A program made the translations under genes and the position numbers. The notes under the pieces are model-generated. The model searched no databases. It was not told where the DNA came from and saw only the letters and a list, made by a program, of their open reading frames with translations. Below, in pieces: positions 38,704 through 50,212 of a DNA stretch of 64,000 nucleotides (position 1 is the stretch's first letter; every line of letters starts with the position of its first letter). This DNA is from Atherinomorus stipes (taxonomy: Eukaryota; Chordata; Actinopteri; Atheriniformes; Atherinidae), in NCBI GenBank assembly GCA_023101725.1, contig JALJCO010003012.1, forward strand, positions 1,233,001-1,297,000. The letters are read 5' to 3'.

Positions 38704-39366
38704 AGGGATAGAACAGCCACAGAATGATGTGCCTTCATTTTCTACTCACCCTCATGCTGAGCAAAACTCTGGAGCACTTTTTTAATATCTCAAATGCAGC
38801 CGGAGATCCAGGGGGGTTTGTTTTCCGCCGACTTTTCATATAATGGAGGTGACCAGGGCTCAAAACAAAAAGGTCCATAAAAGTCCACAAAAACTTGGCA
38901 ATAATCCTCCGTACTGCTCATCCACTGTAGCCCAAGTGTCCTGAGTGGGTAGCGCCCATAATTTACTCCAAACGACAGGTACAAACCATCTATCTCCATT
39001 TAACATCATTAAAACCCTCTACTTCATGTGAGTGTGATTTGGTGAAAATATTCAAACGGTAAATGCAGAGTTTATTTGCGGAAGCAGAGAACGCCATTTT
39101 TTTTCTAAATGGTGGTTAACTGTTTTTGCAAATGAACTCCTCAATATTTTTATAACCTAAACAGCAGTACATCGCACTTCCATGATGCACGTCCATGTGA
39201 GTTCATGACATTATGGCAGCCGTGGTGTTCAGCGCCTATTCTGCCAATAATGCAAGCGTGGAAGAAGAAATTTGCTGTTTACATTGTGCTAAGAACACCA
39301 GAGCTGCGGACAAACACAAGAGGGGTTGGCTGTTGATTTAAAAAAGAAAAAAAAAAGAAAGAAATA

Positions 39367-39426
<60 letters not shown>

Positions 39427-39761
39427 GAGCACAATCTTGTCTGGTTTGGTCTGCCTCGGCTTCCGGAGTGCCATGAACTCGCATGAATGCATATCGGGGA
39501 AGGGCAATGCTCCACAGTTTAGGCTATAAAAATGATTCTAAATGATGTCATTTCGAGTAAATTATGGACGCTACCCACTCAGGACACTTGGATTACATTG
39601 GACGAGCAGTATGGAGGAATATTGCCAAGTTTTTGTGGACTTTTATGGACCTTTTTACTTCGAACGACGGTGACCCCAAATTTATGAGTGCTCCAGAGTT
39701 TTGCTCAGCATGAGGGTGAGCAGAAAATTAAGGCACATCAATCTGTCGTTGTTCCATCCCT
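38704..39761. mobile_element. Foldback element with arms of about 210-280 bp
   Basis: The left arm (38704 to about 38985) and right arm (about 39555 to 39761) are inverted copies: gatgtgccttcattttct against agaaaattaaggcacatc, ctcaccctcatgctgagca against its complement, and ctgagtgggtagcg against cgctacccactcag. The loop contains unique sequence and a GAAA microsatellite. The left arm has an extra ~60-bp segment. Confidence 0.85.
39350..39427. repeat. GAAA microsatellite
   Basis: About 17 tandem gaaa units in the loop of the foldback element. Confidence 0.9.
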
Positions 39762-40200
39762 TCAACTGGGAATTAATCAAGTACTTTCTACATTAAGAAC
39801 AACAACAAAACATGCCCTATAATAATTTCCCTCAGGATCTAAATAATGTATTTGCTCAATTTCATTTAATTTTAGCCTTACCCAGCATCATGACCCAGAC
39901 ATTAAGTGAGGGAATATCACCCTCAAAGTATATTGCATTGAGTTAGACTGGATTAAAATGCCTGTATGTAATTGAACTTTGTTTGCAAAGTGCTTTGAGA
40001 TGACCTCTGTTTTTAATGTGATGCTATTTACTATAAATAAAACTAATGGAACTGAAATGAGGGTGGAGCTTAACTCCTGAAGATTTAACAGATTCATGCA
40101 GTCCATGCCAGTTTAGAGCAAGTGTCAAAGATATTTAAATGAAATGACTCAGAATACTTTTTTTTTTTTTTATCCATAATACACCCACTGATTAAACTAC

Positions 40201-40383
40201 CTGCTCAGCTCCCTTCTTTTTCTTCTTCTTCTTGCCCCAGCAGCCAGAGCTCTCTCCCTCATGGCCGTTGGCATCACAAAGTAGGCCGTCAAGCTCTTCC
40301 AAACCCCCTTGCTGGCCGTGGGACGTCTCGGCAGCCAGTCGGTATGACAGGTTCCTCAGGATACAAACACAGTTCTCCACAGT
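40201..40383 (-). CDS. ctnnd2: delta-2 catenin exon C (armadillo repeat and polylysine loop)
   Basis: Internal exon of 183 bp, exactly 61 codons, phase 0 at both ends, between a tctccag acceptor and a gtagtt donor. It opens with [19 protein letters not shown], a conserved helix pair of an armadillo repeat. A variable loop ([19 protein letters not shown]) follows, then ESSGCWG and seven consecutive lysines. In p120-family proteins this inter-repeat insert carries a basic stretch implicated in nuclear localisation and membrane contact, and the run here is preserved. Being a multiple of three, the exon could be skipped without a frameshift. The K7 tract is encoded by mixed AAG/AAA codons, so it is selected protein sequence rather than a slipped homopolymer (inference). 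Confidence 0.95.
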
Positions 40384-42308
40384 CTGGAGATGAAGGGTGA
40401 TGGAGAGAGAGGGAGGGGGATGAAATGATAAAAAGAATAGATATAAATAGAAAAAGTGAGAAAGTTGAGATGTAAGATCTGTGTTTGATGTCATTTAATG
40501 AAACAGCATCAAAACAGAGGGAACTCAAAGTCAAAGCATTCTGAATAAAAACAACCCACCCTCAAACTTTTTCACCACACACAGGCCTCCTGGTAATACT
40601 CATGAAGTAAGACTGAAAACAGCCATGATCTCACAGATAGCGTGCTTTTGCATATTTTTTCTACTTTGACTTTGAAATAAGATTAAAAGAAACTAAATGA
40701 CAAACATTATTCATTATCTCACACCTCATTAAACATCCAGTTTAGAGACAAACCTCTGAACATGAGCGATCCATGTCTTCCTGTGCATATTGTCTATTCT
40801 TTAGTGTGTACATTTTGTTCAATCTCGTGAATGTGTGTGTGTGTCACGGAGAAATGGGAGCCGACAAGTCAACGGGCTGGAAATTAACAAAGACAAATCA
40901 TCAATCTTCTCTTGGTCTGACCGTTAGTTTACACAAAGAACAACAAAGGAGTGTAATTGAACAGCCTCAAGAGAGGCAGCAAACAAAACAATGTCTCACT
41001 CCAGTGAGCCGCAGTCATATCTGAATTTCTCTTCACTTTCTATTATGGAATCACGTTGGAGAAGTTTAGTTTGATTTACAATTTACCGTGACATTTTGTA
41101 TTTCGATCTGTTACTTCACATTTATTCACAGTTCCTCTGTTACCAGCCGCACGGGTAAGAGTATGAAATCCCTCTTGCTTTTGTTTGTATGTTATGTGCA
41201 GGAATTCTGGTCAGCTCAGCAAGGTCAGAGGTCAGGATGAGATGGAGGGCATTGGCCTTACACCTGACTGCCTTTTAACAGTTCCTCTTGAACAAAAGGT
41301 CACAGTCATTTCTGCTCCTCTTTCATCTGTTTGACCTTGTGCTGGTTCCTGCTTTTCCACTGGGACGCAGTTTTACATATAGAACATTAATGTGCTGGTA
41401 ATAAACTTCCCCTGAGTGGGAACCACTCTTAATAAATGCTGCAAAACATCAGTACCTTCTAATATGTTAGCTTTCTCTTGGCTTTGAATGTAAAATGATG
41501 TGGGTTTTAATCAGTGTTTCTTTTAACAGATTCTTGAGCAGCGAATTTTGAGAAACTGGTTGAATCTCCAAAAAAACGTCCTTGCATCTGTGCACCTCTC
41601 TACAAAATAACCATTACAATTTGGAGATTATGTTCTTGTATTATGCTCGAGGCTTGCTGCTGATGTACAACCTCAGTTGACCTCTGCCTTCCTCCCTCCT
41701 CTGGTGCAAACATGTGCAAAGATTTTTTATGTATTTTTAAAATGTTTTTGGTGAGGGAGAGACAAGGTCAGCTGGGTTTATGAGGATGTTGAAACAAATT
41801 GATCACAAGCATAAAACAGCAAGCATTGCTGGAGATTCTTTTCCCATTTTGCTGCACAGTGTTAAATTTTGGGACGGTTCTCTTGAAATATTTCTCAAGG
41901 CAACTCCAGGACGGCTACATATACGGTATGTGCACGTTTGTGAATTTTCCATAATACTTATTTATTGAATAAAGAAAAAAATCCACCCATGTTTACATTA
42001 TACATACCTCTCACGAATGTGTGCACTAAATGTTAATCATACAGTTAAAACTTAAAAGAAAGATTCAATATTGGTGCACTTTTGTCATATTTTCTGTTTC
42101 ATATTGCAAAAATTGTTGAGTAGGGGACATCTCTGAACAGCAGACAGCCCAGTTTAGCATGCCCACCCTTTTTACTTGAGAGTCTTGTAGAACTTGTAGT
42201 AATCTATTGTTTGGCTGAATAAGCATGTGGGTGGCACCATATGTTGTTCAAGTACCTGTATATATCCTTGAATCTTTATAACTTTATAAACAATCAGGTA
42301 TATGTATA

Positions 42309-42838
42309 CAGTCGTCCTCAAAATGATTCATACCCTCATTAAAGAAGGAAAGACATCAGCTGTTAGTTAAATAAGTTGAAATTAACAAAAGTAATAATAA
42401 ATAGAAATTCTATGGAAATCACGACACTTATTTTGAATTTTGGTTCAACAGAAATATTAAAAACAAACAAAAAATAAAACAAGAAAACACGCATAATGGG
42501 GTTTTGAAGCTAAAATTTTGTTGCGCAACATTTTGAGCCAATCAGTGCAATCAAGTGTTTTCTCTAATGTTAAAAATGACTTTTGTACCTGTTGACAGGT
42601 ACTTCGGTCCATTGTGGGGCAAAAATGTGTGCTTTAATGTGTCTGGGACAGTTTTGTTAGTTTTTTTAAAATGATTATTTTTTAACACAATTCAAAAGCG
42701 ATATTTTAACTCACTGAATTATAATTTTGCAAATTTTTGTTTATTATTAGTTTCTTTAGTTTCCTGCTATTTGAATTCCTGTTGTGAATTTAGCCTTTTC
42801 TTAAATTTGTAGGGTATTAATAATTTTCAGGACGACTC
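42309..42838. mobile_element. MITE, CAGTCGTCCTCAAAATTATTC termini, copy 2
   Basis: Left end cagtcgtcctcaaaatgatt, right end aataattttcaggacgactc, TA on both sides. The interior parallels copy 1 (attaaggaagg / taaagaaggaaag tract, catcagctg, aaataagttgaaatt). Confidence 0.8.
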
Positions 42839-43019
42839 TATATATACTGTACATGCAATACATAACCGTATTTTAACTAGCATTTGTGGACTGCACACAG
42901 TGACAATCTGGAATTTGAGTAAGTTGCTGATATCCATCTTATGTTGTTAATTTTTTGCCGAAATGAATAAATAAATACAACATAAATAAGTAAATACTTC
43001 TAAGTTTTAGAATTTAAGA

Positions 43020-43107
43020 ATGCAATGTTCAACTTATTTCAGTGACGGCTGACTTTTTTCCTTTTTCAATGAGAGGGCATGAACAATTTTGAGAATGAAA
43101 TCATATA
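43020..43107. repeat. Fragment of the same MITE family, inverted
   Basis: The tract caacttatttcagtgacggc to gaacaattttgagaatg matches the reverse complement of the left end of copies 1 and 2. Truncated. Confidence 0.6.
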
Positions 43108-43887
43108 ACCTATAATTTGATCACTTTTATTGTTGAATTGTTTCCATCTTTAAAAATAAGATATAATTAATTCAAGAAGTATTCTAAGACAACAAATGTG
43201 ACAAATGTGCTGACAGTGAGACAAAAAGGTTGAAAGTGAGAAGTAAAACCAAGGGAAACGAATAGTGCCAAGCTAGCACATCTAATGCACATCACCTTTG
43301 CAACAGTGACCATTTGGTAGGTTATTTGCCAATCAATCTTTGTTACCGTGGTGACAACAGGCCTCTGGTGACTACAGTCAAATAGTGATGAGGGGAGGAT
43401 GGTTAAACAGTGATTAAGGATGGTCCCTTTTAGAAAGGCTGGCAGACAGAGAGACCTTGAGAAGTCAGCCATCCACAACACTGTTTATGTAGTATTGACT
43501 CGTCCACACATACTCTGGCAGGAGCACACTTACCCACGGCACACCAACACGAACATGTTCTCATACAGAAAAATGCACAGTGAACATAAACCCACTCAAC
43601 TTTGACGACTGAGGGGCTTAACTGCAAGAAATGCTGCAGTACTTTCAACTTAAGCCCTTTAATTTGCCCTAAATAAAACATGTTGATGAGCTCACTCTAA
43701 CCTCATGGTTTAGAGTAAAAGGAGGTTCAGCCTTTTTTGTTTCCTCCAGTGCTCAATTTCACCAATGCGTCTTTGGTTAGGAGAAAGTATAAGTCCCCAC
43801 TTTAAACTTTGTGTTTATACTGGTTTTAAAATACACATTTAATGGATAAATACAAGCAAAGATATTGGGAGTGACAAGAGTGCACAC

Positions 43888-44005
43888 CTTGCTGTCAATT
43901 TCACTGCTGCCCAGAGAGGTCTGGATAACGTAGAGCAGAGCATCTGTCAGGCCGTCACACTCCCTCATCCTTCGTCTCGCCTCCTCACCTGCTGAGCTTA
44001 CATTC
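43888..44005 (-). CDS. ctnnd2: delta-2 catenin exon B (armadillo repeat)
   Basis: Internal exon of 118 bp. The acceptor is gtgttgcag; the first base completes the Arg codon begun in exon A, and the exon ends on a complete Lys codon (phase 0). It encodes [18 protein letters not shown], then [10 protein letters not shown], then SSEIDSK, a near-perfect match to the CTNND2 armadillo region and clearly distinct from PKP4 and ARVCF. The donor is GTGTGC, which lacks the usual purine-A-G continuation and is the weakest donor of the set, though the preceding AAG is consensus. Exon C resumes with TVENCVCIL, as expected for this family, so the junction is confident. Confidence 0.95.
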
Positions 44006-44917
44006 CTGCAACACATAGAAAACAAACGCTGACTTTAGACTCTGTGTGTGTGCGCGTGTGTGTCTGCATGTCTTTGTGTTTGCCGAACAGAAAGAGCAGA
44101 GCAAATTGGAAAAGAAAGAAACTGGTTGAAGATAAGACATGAAGACAGATGAGAGAAAGAAGAGAGCTGGTAATAAAAGGTGTGGAAAGACTAGAAAGGG
44201 GAGAGAAAAAGTGAAAACCAAACACAGAAGAGCCTGGCAGGTCTCCTGAAACAACTGAAAAGAAGCATTAAAATTCTTGAAACATCTCAATCTACGCCCT
44301 GAAGGCCTGCTTTATATTTGACACACTTGACGCGAGTCCAAAACGACGTTAGACTTCATAGCCAACGCTCATACCAGCGCTGCTTGGATCGGCAGCCATT
44401 GTTGCAGAGTCATAATGAATTAAATTCAGCCTGAATTGAAGGGACAGGTGGGTGGCGTTGGGGTTGGATTTGTTTGGGTTTCAGCATACCGCTGCGAGTG
44501 AAACAGATATGCTCTGTACCAGACTGTGACTCATTTGACTGTGTTAAATATATATTTGAGGCTGCGGTGTAGCATGTGCAGGATAAATACTAGACTGTGT
44601 TCCCACACATAAAATCATGTTTGTCAATACAAGGTTCAAATTCTTCATATTTAAAGGTGATAGATACACATTTTTCATAGAAACATTTATTTTTCAAAAA
44701 CAACAGATCCACAGAATGTCTAGAGGGGTGCAAATTACTTTTTACTTACTTTATTACTTTTACTTAAAAATAATAGCACTAATAACTGTTGTTTTATCAA
44801 TTTTGATGGGTCAACAATAAATATTTACATCTCATTATCATGCTATTGTTTGTTGGTATTTTTCACTGTTAGCATTAGCTCAGGAGTTGCTAGCTCAAAT
44901 GCTCTGTGTAGTAATAG

Positions 44918-45827
44918 CAGTGTTGTATGAAGTACCCAAAAGCCATACTTGAGTAAAAGTAAAAGTACCTTAATGGAAAATGGCTCAAGTAAAAGTAAAA
45001 GTCCCCTGCTAGAATATTACTTGAGTAAAAGTAAAAAAGTAGCTTGTATTTACTGTACTTAAGTATCAAAAGTAAAAAGTACTGTTAATAAAACGCAATC
45101 AGAAATTTGAGTTTAACATTTTCTTTATTTCTGTTTAATTTAGTTTTTAAGTTTTGATTTGCAAAGTGTAAAGGAGTTTCAATACCTCCTTACATAAACC
45201 CAACCATATAGAAAAATACTGTATACACAAACACATCCTTACAGACCTGTATGCATGCCTACCAACATTCATACCCATGTGCATTTGATATACAATCCTT
45301 CTTGGTGCTCGGAGGTGATGCAAACAAACAAAGAACTTGATTGGTTGAACTTTAACATGACTGCAGCGCGACAGCACTTCAACTGTCCATCCAGTCATTA
45401 CTGAACCATGAAAAACATTTTGTTCAACTTCAAAAGAAGTTGTTTCTCAAAATGTCTAGGACTCAGTCTCACTCTTCTTGGACTGAAGACCAGACCAGCG
45501 ATGCTAAACAGCCTTTCACCTGCTGCCGAGGCAGGTAAAGGTGTGTTTAGCTTCAGAGACAGCTGCACAAGGCTGCTACTAGTGACTACTAGTCCCACTA
45601 CAACAAAACAAAGATTGTCCATTGGCTGTTAGGTTCCTTGTTATTTTGTAACGAGTAACTAAGGTACTCAGGTAAATGTAATGGAGTAAAAGTATTGATT
45701 TTTCTCGTAAAATGTAGTGAAGTAAAAGTAAAAGTAATCAGAAATAGAAGTAGTAAAGTACAAATATAAAAAAATACTACTTAAGTAAAGTAACGAAGTA
45801 TTTTTACTTAGTTACTATACAACACTG
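44918..45827 (-). mobile_element. Internally deleted hAT transposon with 8-bp target duplication
   Basis: A 910-bp element with ends cagtgttgtat and atacaacactg. The octamer agtaatag flanks it perfectly (44910-44917 and 45828-45835), the hAT signature. Subterminal regions carry repeats of agtaaaagtaaaagt and acttgagtaaaagt. It retains the C-terminal dimerisation part of a transposase on the minus strand (45398-45622). Its catalytic core is gone, so it is non-autonomous. Confidence 0.9.
45398..45622 (-). pseudogene. hAT transposase C-terminal dimerisation fragment
   Basis: An open frame of 74 codons containing LPASAAGERLFSIAGLVFS, then PRRVRLSPRHFEKQLLLKLN. The P-A-S-A-A-x-E-R-x-F-S-x-A-G pattern and the L-x-P-x-x-F-E-x-Q-L-L-L-K-x-N ending are the classic end of hAT transposases, which mediates dimerisation. 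The upstream RNase-H-like catalytic domain is absent. The initial Met and first 25 residues are probably spurious. It lies wholly inside the 910-bp element, so it is a remnant and not a host gene. Confidence 0.85.
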
Positions 45828-46206
45828 AGTAATAGCATCTTTCTTTGCTTACATTTCTCAAATTCAATCGGCCAAAACATCAAGCAGCATGAGAGTGAAG
45901 GTAGCAAAGGGCTCAAAAGCCTCGTTGGGGTTGCCACTTTCCTTGTGGACATGCAAGATAGACATTTGCTAATGCTAATTAATGGTTAGCAGGTCTGTAA
46001 TGTTGCTAATGCTAACTGAGTTAGCGAGAGTGAGTGCGACACTTATTGGTGGGGAGGAATTAAACTTGTATCACCTTTATATACTTCAATCAGACTTTTA
46101 GATAACAATACCTGAGGCCGAAGAGATTCGGCAACAGATTTATGGTGTTCTGTTATTTAAATGATTGTCATTTTTGTTTAATTATGTATTTTGGAACGTC
46201 CAAAAG

Positions 46207-46688
46207 TAGAGATGTTCGATATTGGCTTTTTTAATATCAAATATCTGATATTGTCCAACTCTTAATTTCCAAGATCCAATATCAACCAATGCCAATATAT
46301 GCAGACAACTCTAAGATATCCCTCTTTTTTTAAAAATACCACTATATTCTGCTCCGAGAGCAAAAATCCCGAAATAGCCTTAACTCAGCCAGAGGAGTTC
46401 ATTTTGGACATCTGGCTGCCAGATATCAGATACTAGCAGGTATTAGCCAACATGTGGCTAGTTTTGTTTCTGACAACTTGGTAACTTAACCAACAACTTA
46501 AAACCAGACATATTATAAGCAGCTTCAAAGCAAGTCAGTCTGTAGCAAAAGCAGCTGCACTGTAGTCACATGACTCTGAAAGGAATGCTGGGAAATTAAG
46601 TTCTTCTAGAATAAGCGGGACTTTTAATTACATTTTAATGTGGATATTGGACGATAATATCGATAGGCCAATAATATCGGACATCCTA
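46207..46688. mobile_element. hAT-type MITE, TAGGGATGTTCGATA family, copy 4
   Basis: Ends tagagatgttcgatatt and aatatcggacatccta. Near-duplicate flanks (tccaaaag to the left, tccaaaat to the right) are consistent with an 8-bp target duplication. It has the same internal block as copies 2 and 3. Confidence 0.7.
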
Positions 46689-48566
46689 ATCCAAAATTTG
46701 TCAACAGGGTGCATAAAAAATAGATATGCAACTGTGTGTAAAATGTGTATGAAGTAAACACTGCTCATGTAAATTACTTCTTATGTTGACTGAGTCAGAC
46801 TGCGTGTTGTATTGTGAATCCATGAATTGGAACAACATGCCAGAGACAAATTACCCTATGAGGACAATGAGGTACACTGCATCACAAATGAGTATTGAGA
46901 AAAAAAATACTTCCAAACTTTGACCTTGACCCTTTACGTGAAGAAGCGTACACAAGTGTGCCTCTGGCCATGTTTTACAGGATGATGCAGTGAGGAATGC
47001 TATAACAATACACCAGATTTAATGGTGCATTTTACGAACAAAATGTAACACAAGCAGGTTAAATGCAGTGAAATATCTGCACTGCAAAGTTTGACTGCAA
47101 AGCAGCTGAATTCATTATTTCATGACTCATGTAAACACATCTTATACTGTATATCACACTTCAAACACTGAAAATCAAATTAACATCGATTATGCCAATA
47201 ATATAAAATTACATTATACAAATATATACAAATTAACCAAAACATCAAAGTCAGAGATGTACCTGAGTGAGTATATTGTAGTACATGTGTGTGTCTCTGT
47301 GCATCTTGCTGTAAAAAAGTCTTTAAGGAAATCAATACCAAAGCCCTGCTAAGCATATTGTAGCATGCGTGTGGTTGTCTGCCTAATATTACCCAAGAGA
47401 CAAATGTCTCTGCGCAGTCTTGAAACTTCATGGCCACTACCGCTCAATAAACTTCCACAGTATAGCCGTATGTAGCGCAGTCAATTTGTCAATTTAGCTG
47501 AAGCATCAGTGGAGTAGGACATTGCTGTCTTCTAAAATGAAAACAAATGGGCAGGCACAACCACACTGCATCCTCACAGCTTTTGTTTCTGGGGTGCTTT
47601 TGCCAGAAAATTGTGGCGAAAATTCTGCGTAAATTTACATTTTTTTATTTCTCTTTATTTATCATCTGTTTGTTTACATGCTAAGTTTTATCTGAAAGTA
47701 TTACTGCAATAAACTTCCATTTATGCTGCCACACTGAAAAAAAAAAGTGTGTGGGTGCAAATGACTGGCAAAGCAGAAAGCAAACAATGAAAAGAATGAA
47801 CAAAGCAATTATTAAAGTTTTGTAAAACGAGTTTAAATATCATTCTTCAAAAGTAAAACTGCAGGAACAGATGAGGCAGACTGCTGTGGTGTGAACAAGG
47901 AGCCAAATCCATCACATCGGTATAATAAGGAATCCGCAGCTGTTTTCAGCAGACTATGAGATGAGGTTATCCATAAATTGTGCTGATGAGAGGGACAGGA
48001 GAGAGAGAAAGAACTCAATTAAAACTTCATGTTCACGGTACCAGGCATCTAAAAGAAGGTCAAGTCATTTTCAACCACTTTGAATGCTAATGGGCAAACA
48101 AGCGTTTGATGGAAATGCTGCTTAGCTGAGACGCAAATCTCCGTCAAGTCGTTATTAAACAACAGAACAGTGCAAACACTTCACCTTGACTAATGTTTAA
48201 GCACAGAGGACGGGATGTGGGTGGGTGAAAAAGAGAGAAGGTGAACCATTTACTGCGTAAATGTGAGGCCTTGAAAATGCTGACTCCTGCTGACATTTTC
48301 ATCAAGTTGTTTATCTGATGCCTTATCATAGATAGAGGGGAAGGAACTTAAACATAAATGTTTAACTAAAAGAAACATTCACAAGACGGAACAAAAAGCA
48401 TATTATGAAACACAAAATATGCCCAAAACTTAAACTGGACAAGTGGGATAAAGTGTTGCGAATTTAATGTGAACAGGGATTGTATTCACACCGTCAGTAA
48501 TCAATGCAGCAACAACATCCCCCCTGTAGAATAAAACCTTTATATTGCTGAACCAAAAGTTTAAAA

Positions 48567-49637
48567 TGACCTTTTTAAAGGTGCCATCATCCGGAAATCA
48601 CACCTTTTCATGTTCAAACGTGTGTTCAAAAGTGTGAAACTGGAAAAAAAAAAAAAAAAGCCACCGTCATCAACTGCTCTGCAGTTGAGGTAGCTCTGCA
48701 GCAGTGTTTTCAGTGCTGCAATAGCGGACTAAACTAGCAGGGACCAGTGGATTATATTCATTCAGTGTGCAGTCGGTGTTACTGTTTGTGTAACTTATTA
48801 TCTTCTGTGTAAGAGACCAGGAAACAATGGTAGACAAACGGTGACAAGCTGCTAACGTTGCTCATTACGTCATTAATTTTCTGTACCGCTTATCCAGTTC
48901 AGGGTCACGAGGTTGCTGGAGCCTATCTTAGCTATTATCAGGTAAGAGGCAGGGTACACCCAGAACAGGTTGCCAGTCTGTCGCAGGGCCCACACTGAGA
49001 GACAGACAACCATTTACACTCACATTCATTCATTCCTACGGCCGATTTAGGGTAATCAGTTGACCTAAAATGCATGTTTTTGGATGGTGTGAGGAACCCG
49101 AAGTACCCGGAGAGAACCCATGCATAGACAGGAAGAACATGCAAACGCCACACAGCAAGGCCACTGTCGGAATTGTTCGAACCCCTCCTCAGCTGGGACT
49201 TGAACTAGCAACCTTCTCGCTGTGAGGCTGTGGTGCTAACCACCACACCACCATGCAGCCTGCTAGAGTGACTTCACATCAGACGTCCACTCCCTATATT
49301 CATTAGAGTCCAGCCCTTTTACTCTGCATATTCTCTTTATCAACGGGACTGTTACGTTTTTTAAAAAAAAAAAGATTTTTATCACATTTTTCTCTGTAGC
49401 TCCATCATTTTCTTCTCTCAGTCCATCCTGAGTAAACTTAGTTTTGGTTTGTGATGCTTGGCAGACAAGTATCATTCTCATGCTTACCCTCGCAAGGAGA
49501 AAAAGTGGGGGATGAAAAGAGGTAAAAATGAGCTTATTAAATTTCCCTTCCATTGAACTATGATTTAAAATTCACTTGAAGATAATTTCAGAAGGATTGT
49601 GTATGTAAAATACCAGGTTATGACACCTTTAAAGGCA
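48567..49637. mobile_element. Candidate MITE hosting a dispersed repeat
   Basis: tttttaaaggtgccatcatc on the left and ttatgacacctttaaaggc on the right form imperfect inverted ends. The fish dispersed repeat at 48874 lies between them. Low support. Confidence 0.35.
48874..49262 (+). repeat. Common fish dispersed repeat, retroposon type
   Basis: Contains ctgtaccgcttatccagttc, ggttgctggagcctatc, gagagacagacaaccattta, tacccggagagaaccca, gaagaacatgcaaac and tgtgaggctgtggtgctaac then caccacaccaccatgcagcc. This order is a very abundant teleost interspersed repeat (from memory; class assignment uncertain). Non-coding, near full length. Confidence 0.75.
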
Positions 49638-49926
49638 GGGTGGATGATGTTTTCTCAAATTTCTCAAGTGTAGCTTGCTCGGACCGTTTTTCCAGGATCC
49701 CCTACTCTGTCTCTAAATCTTTCCCTTGAACTATTCCCCAGATCCACAGAAGTGAGAGGCGAGGAGAAGAAGGAGCCAAGAGAAGTTGGTGGAATCTGGT
49801 GACATGAAAATCTAGGACCATCTTCAGTTTTTTGTATCAGCAGTGATCCCTCCCAAACTTGTAAAGATCTTCAATTGACTAAAGAGTCTTTTTCATGTGA
49901 CAGCAGCTAGAACTATACAGTCTGTA

Positions 49927-50212
49927 CAGATCTGGGCATGAAAAAGTTCCTTTTTTCTGCCAGAAGTGGTGCACTAATAGTGCACTATTACCGCACTATC
50001 GCTGGCTGAACCATTTATCCCGCAAATATGTCATCACGCACGGTGTCAAAACTTGGCGTGTGGAAACGTCTTTGTTCCAGGCATTAATTTATGCTCTGAA
50101 ATTGTTTCCCCTGGGCACACAGGTGTTTCTCTGTGCGATTGAATTAGCAGACAAGTCGCTGGTAAGTGGCTGGCAGTCGACTGAAAGGGGAACTTTTTCG
50201 TGCCCAGATCTG
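49927..50212. mobile_element. MITE, CAGATCTGGGCATGAAAAAG termini
   Basis: Ends cagatctgggcatgaaaaag and its complement with one mismatch, extending to ttcc/ggaa (24 bp), flanked by TA on both sides. 286 bp, with a tandem gtgcacta word near the left end. Confidence 0.85.

Larger units (their letters stand above)
32097..40200 (-). other. ctnnd2: ctnnd2 intron C/D, 8.1 kb
   Basis: Intron between exons C and D. It holds a dispersed repeat at about 32485-32900, MITEs at 33190 and 35753, a short retroposon-like tract at 36868 and the foldback at 38704-39761 with a GAAA microsatellite. Stretches 33590-35750 and 37080-38700 are AT-rich with no recognisable feature. Confidence 0.85.
40384..43887 (-). 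other. ctnnd2: ctnnd2 intron B/C, 3.5 kb
   Basis: Intron between exons B and C. The only recognised content is the MITE at 42309-42838 and a related fragment at about 43020-43107. From 40384 to 42300 I see no repeat or gene that I can name. Confidence 0.85.
44680..46040 (+). repeat. Dispersed repeat, copy split by a hAT insertion
   Basis: Left part about 44680-44917, right part about 45828-46040. Both align with the uninterrupted copy at 32485-32900. Exact outer limits are unclear. Confidence 0.65.

Noticed and set aside
39350..39427. Regular tandem array, considered as a CRISPR or coding repeat
   Set aside because: It is a simple GAAA microsatellite with no spacers.
48640..48660. Poly-A run considered as a retrogene tail
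   Set aside because: No upstream processed coding sequence and no target duplication seen.
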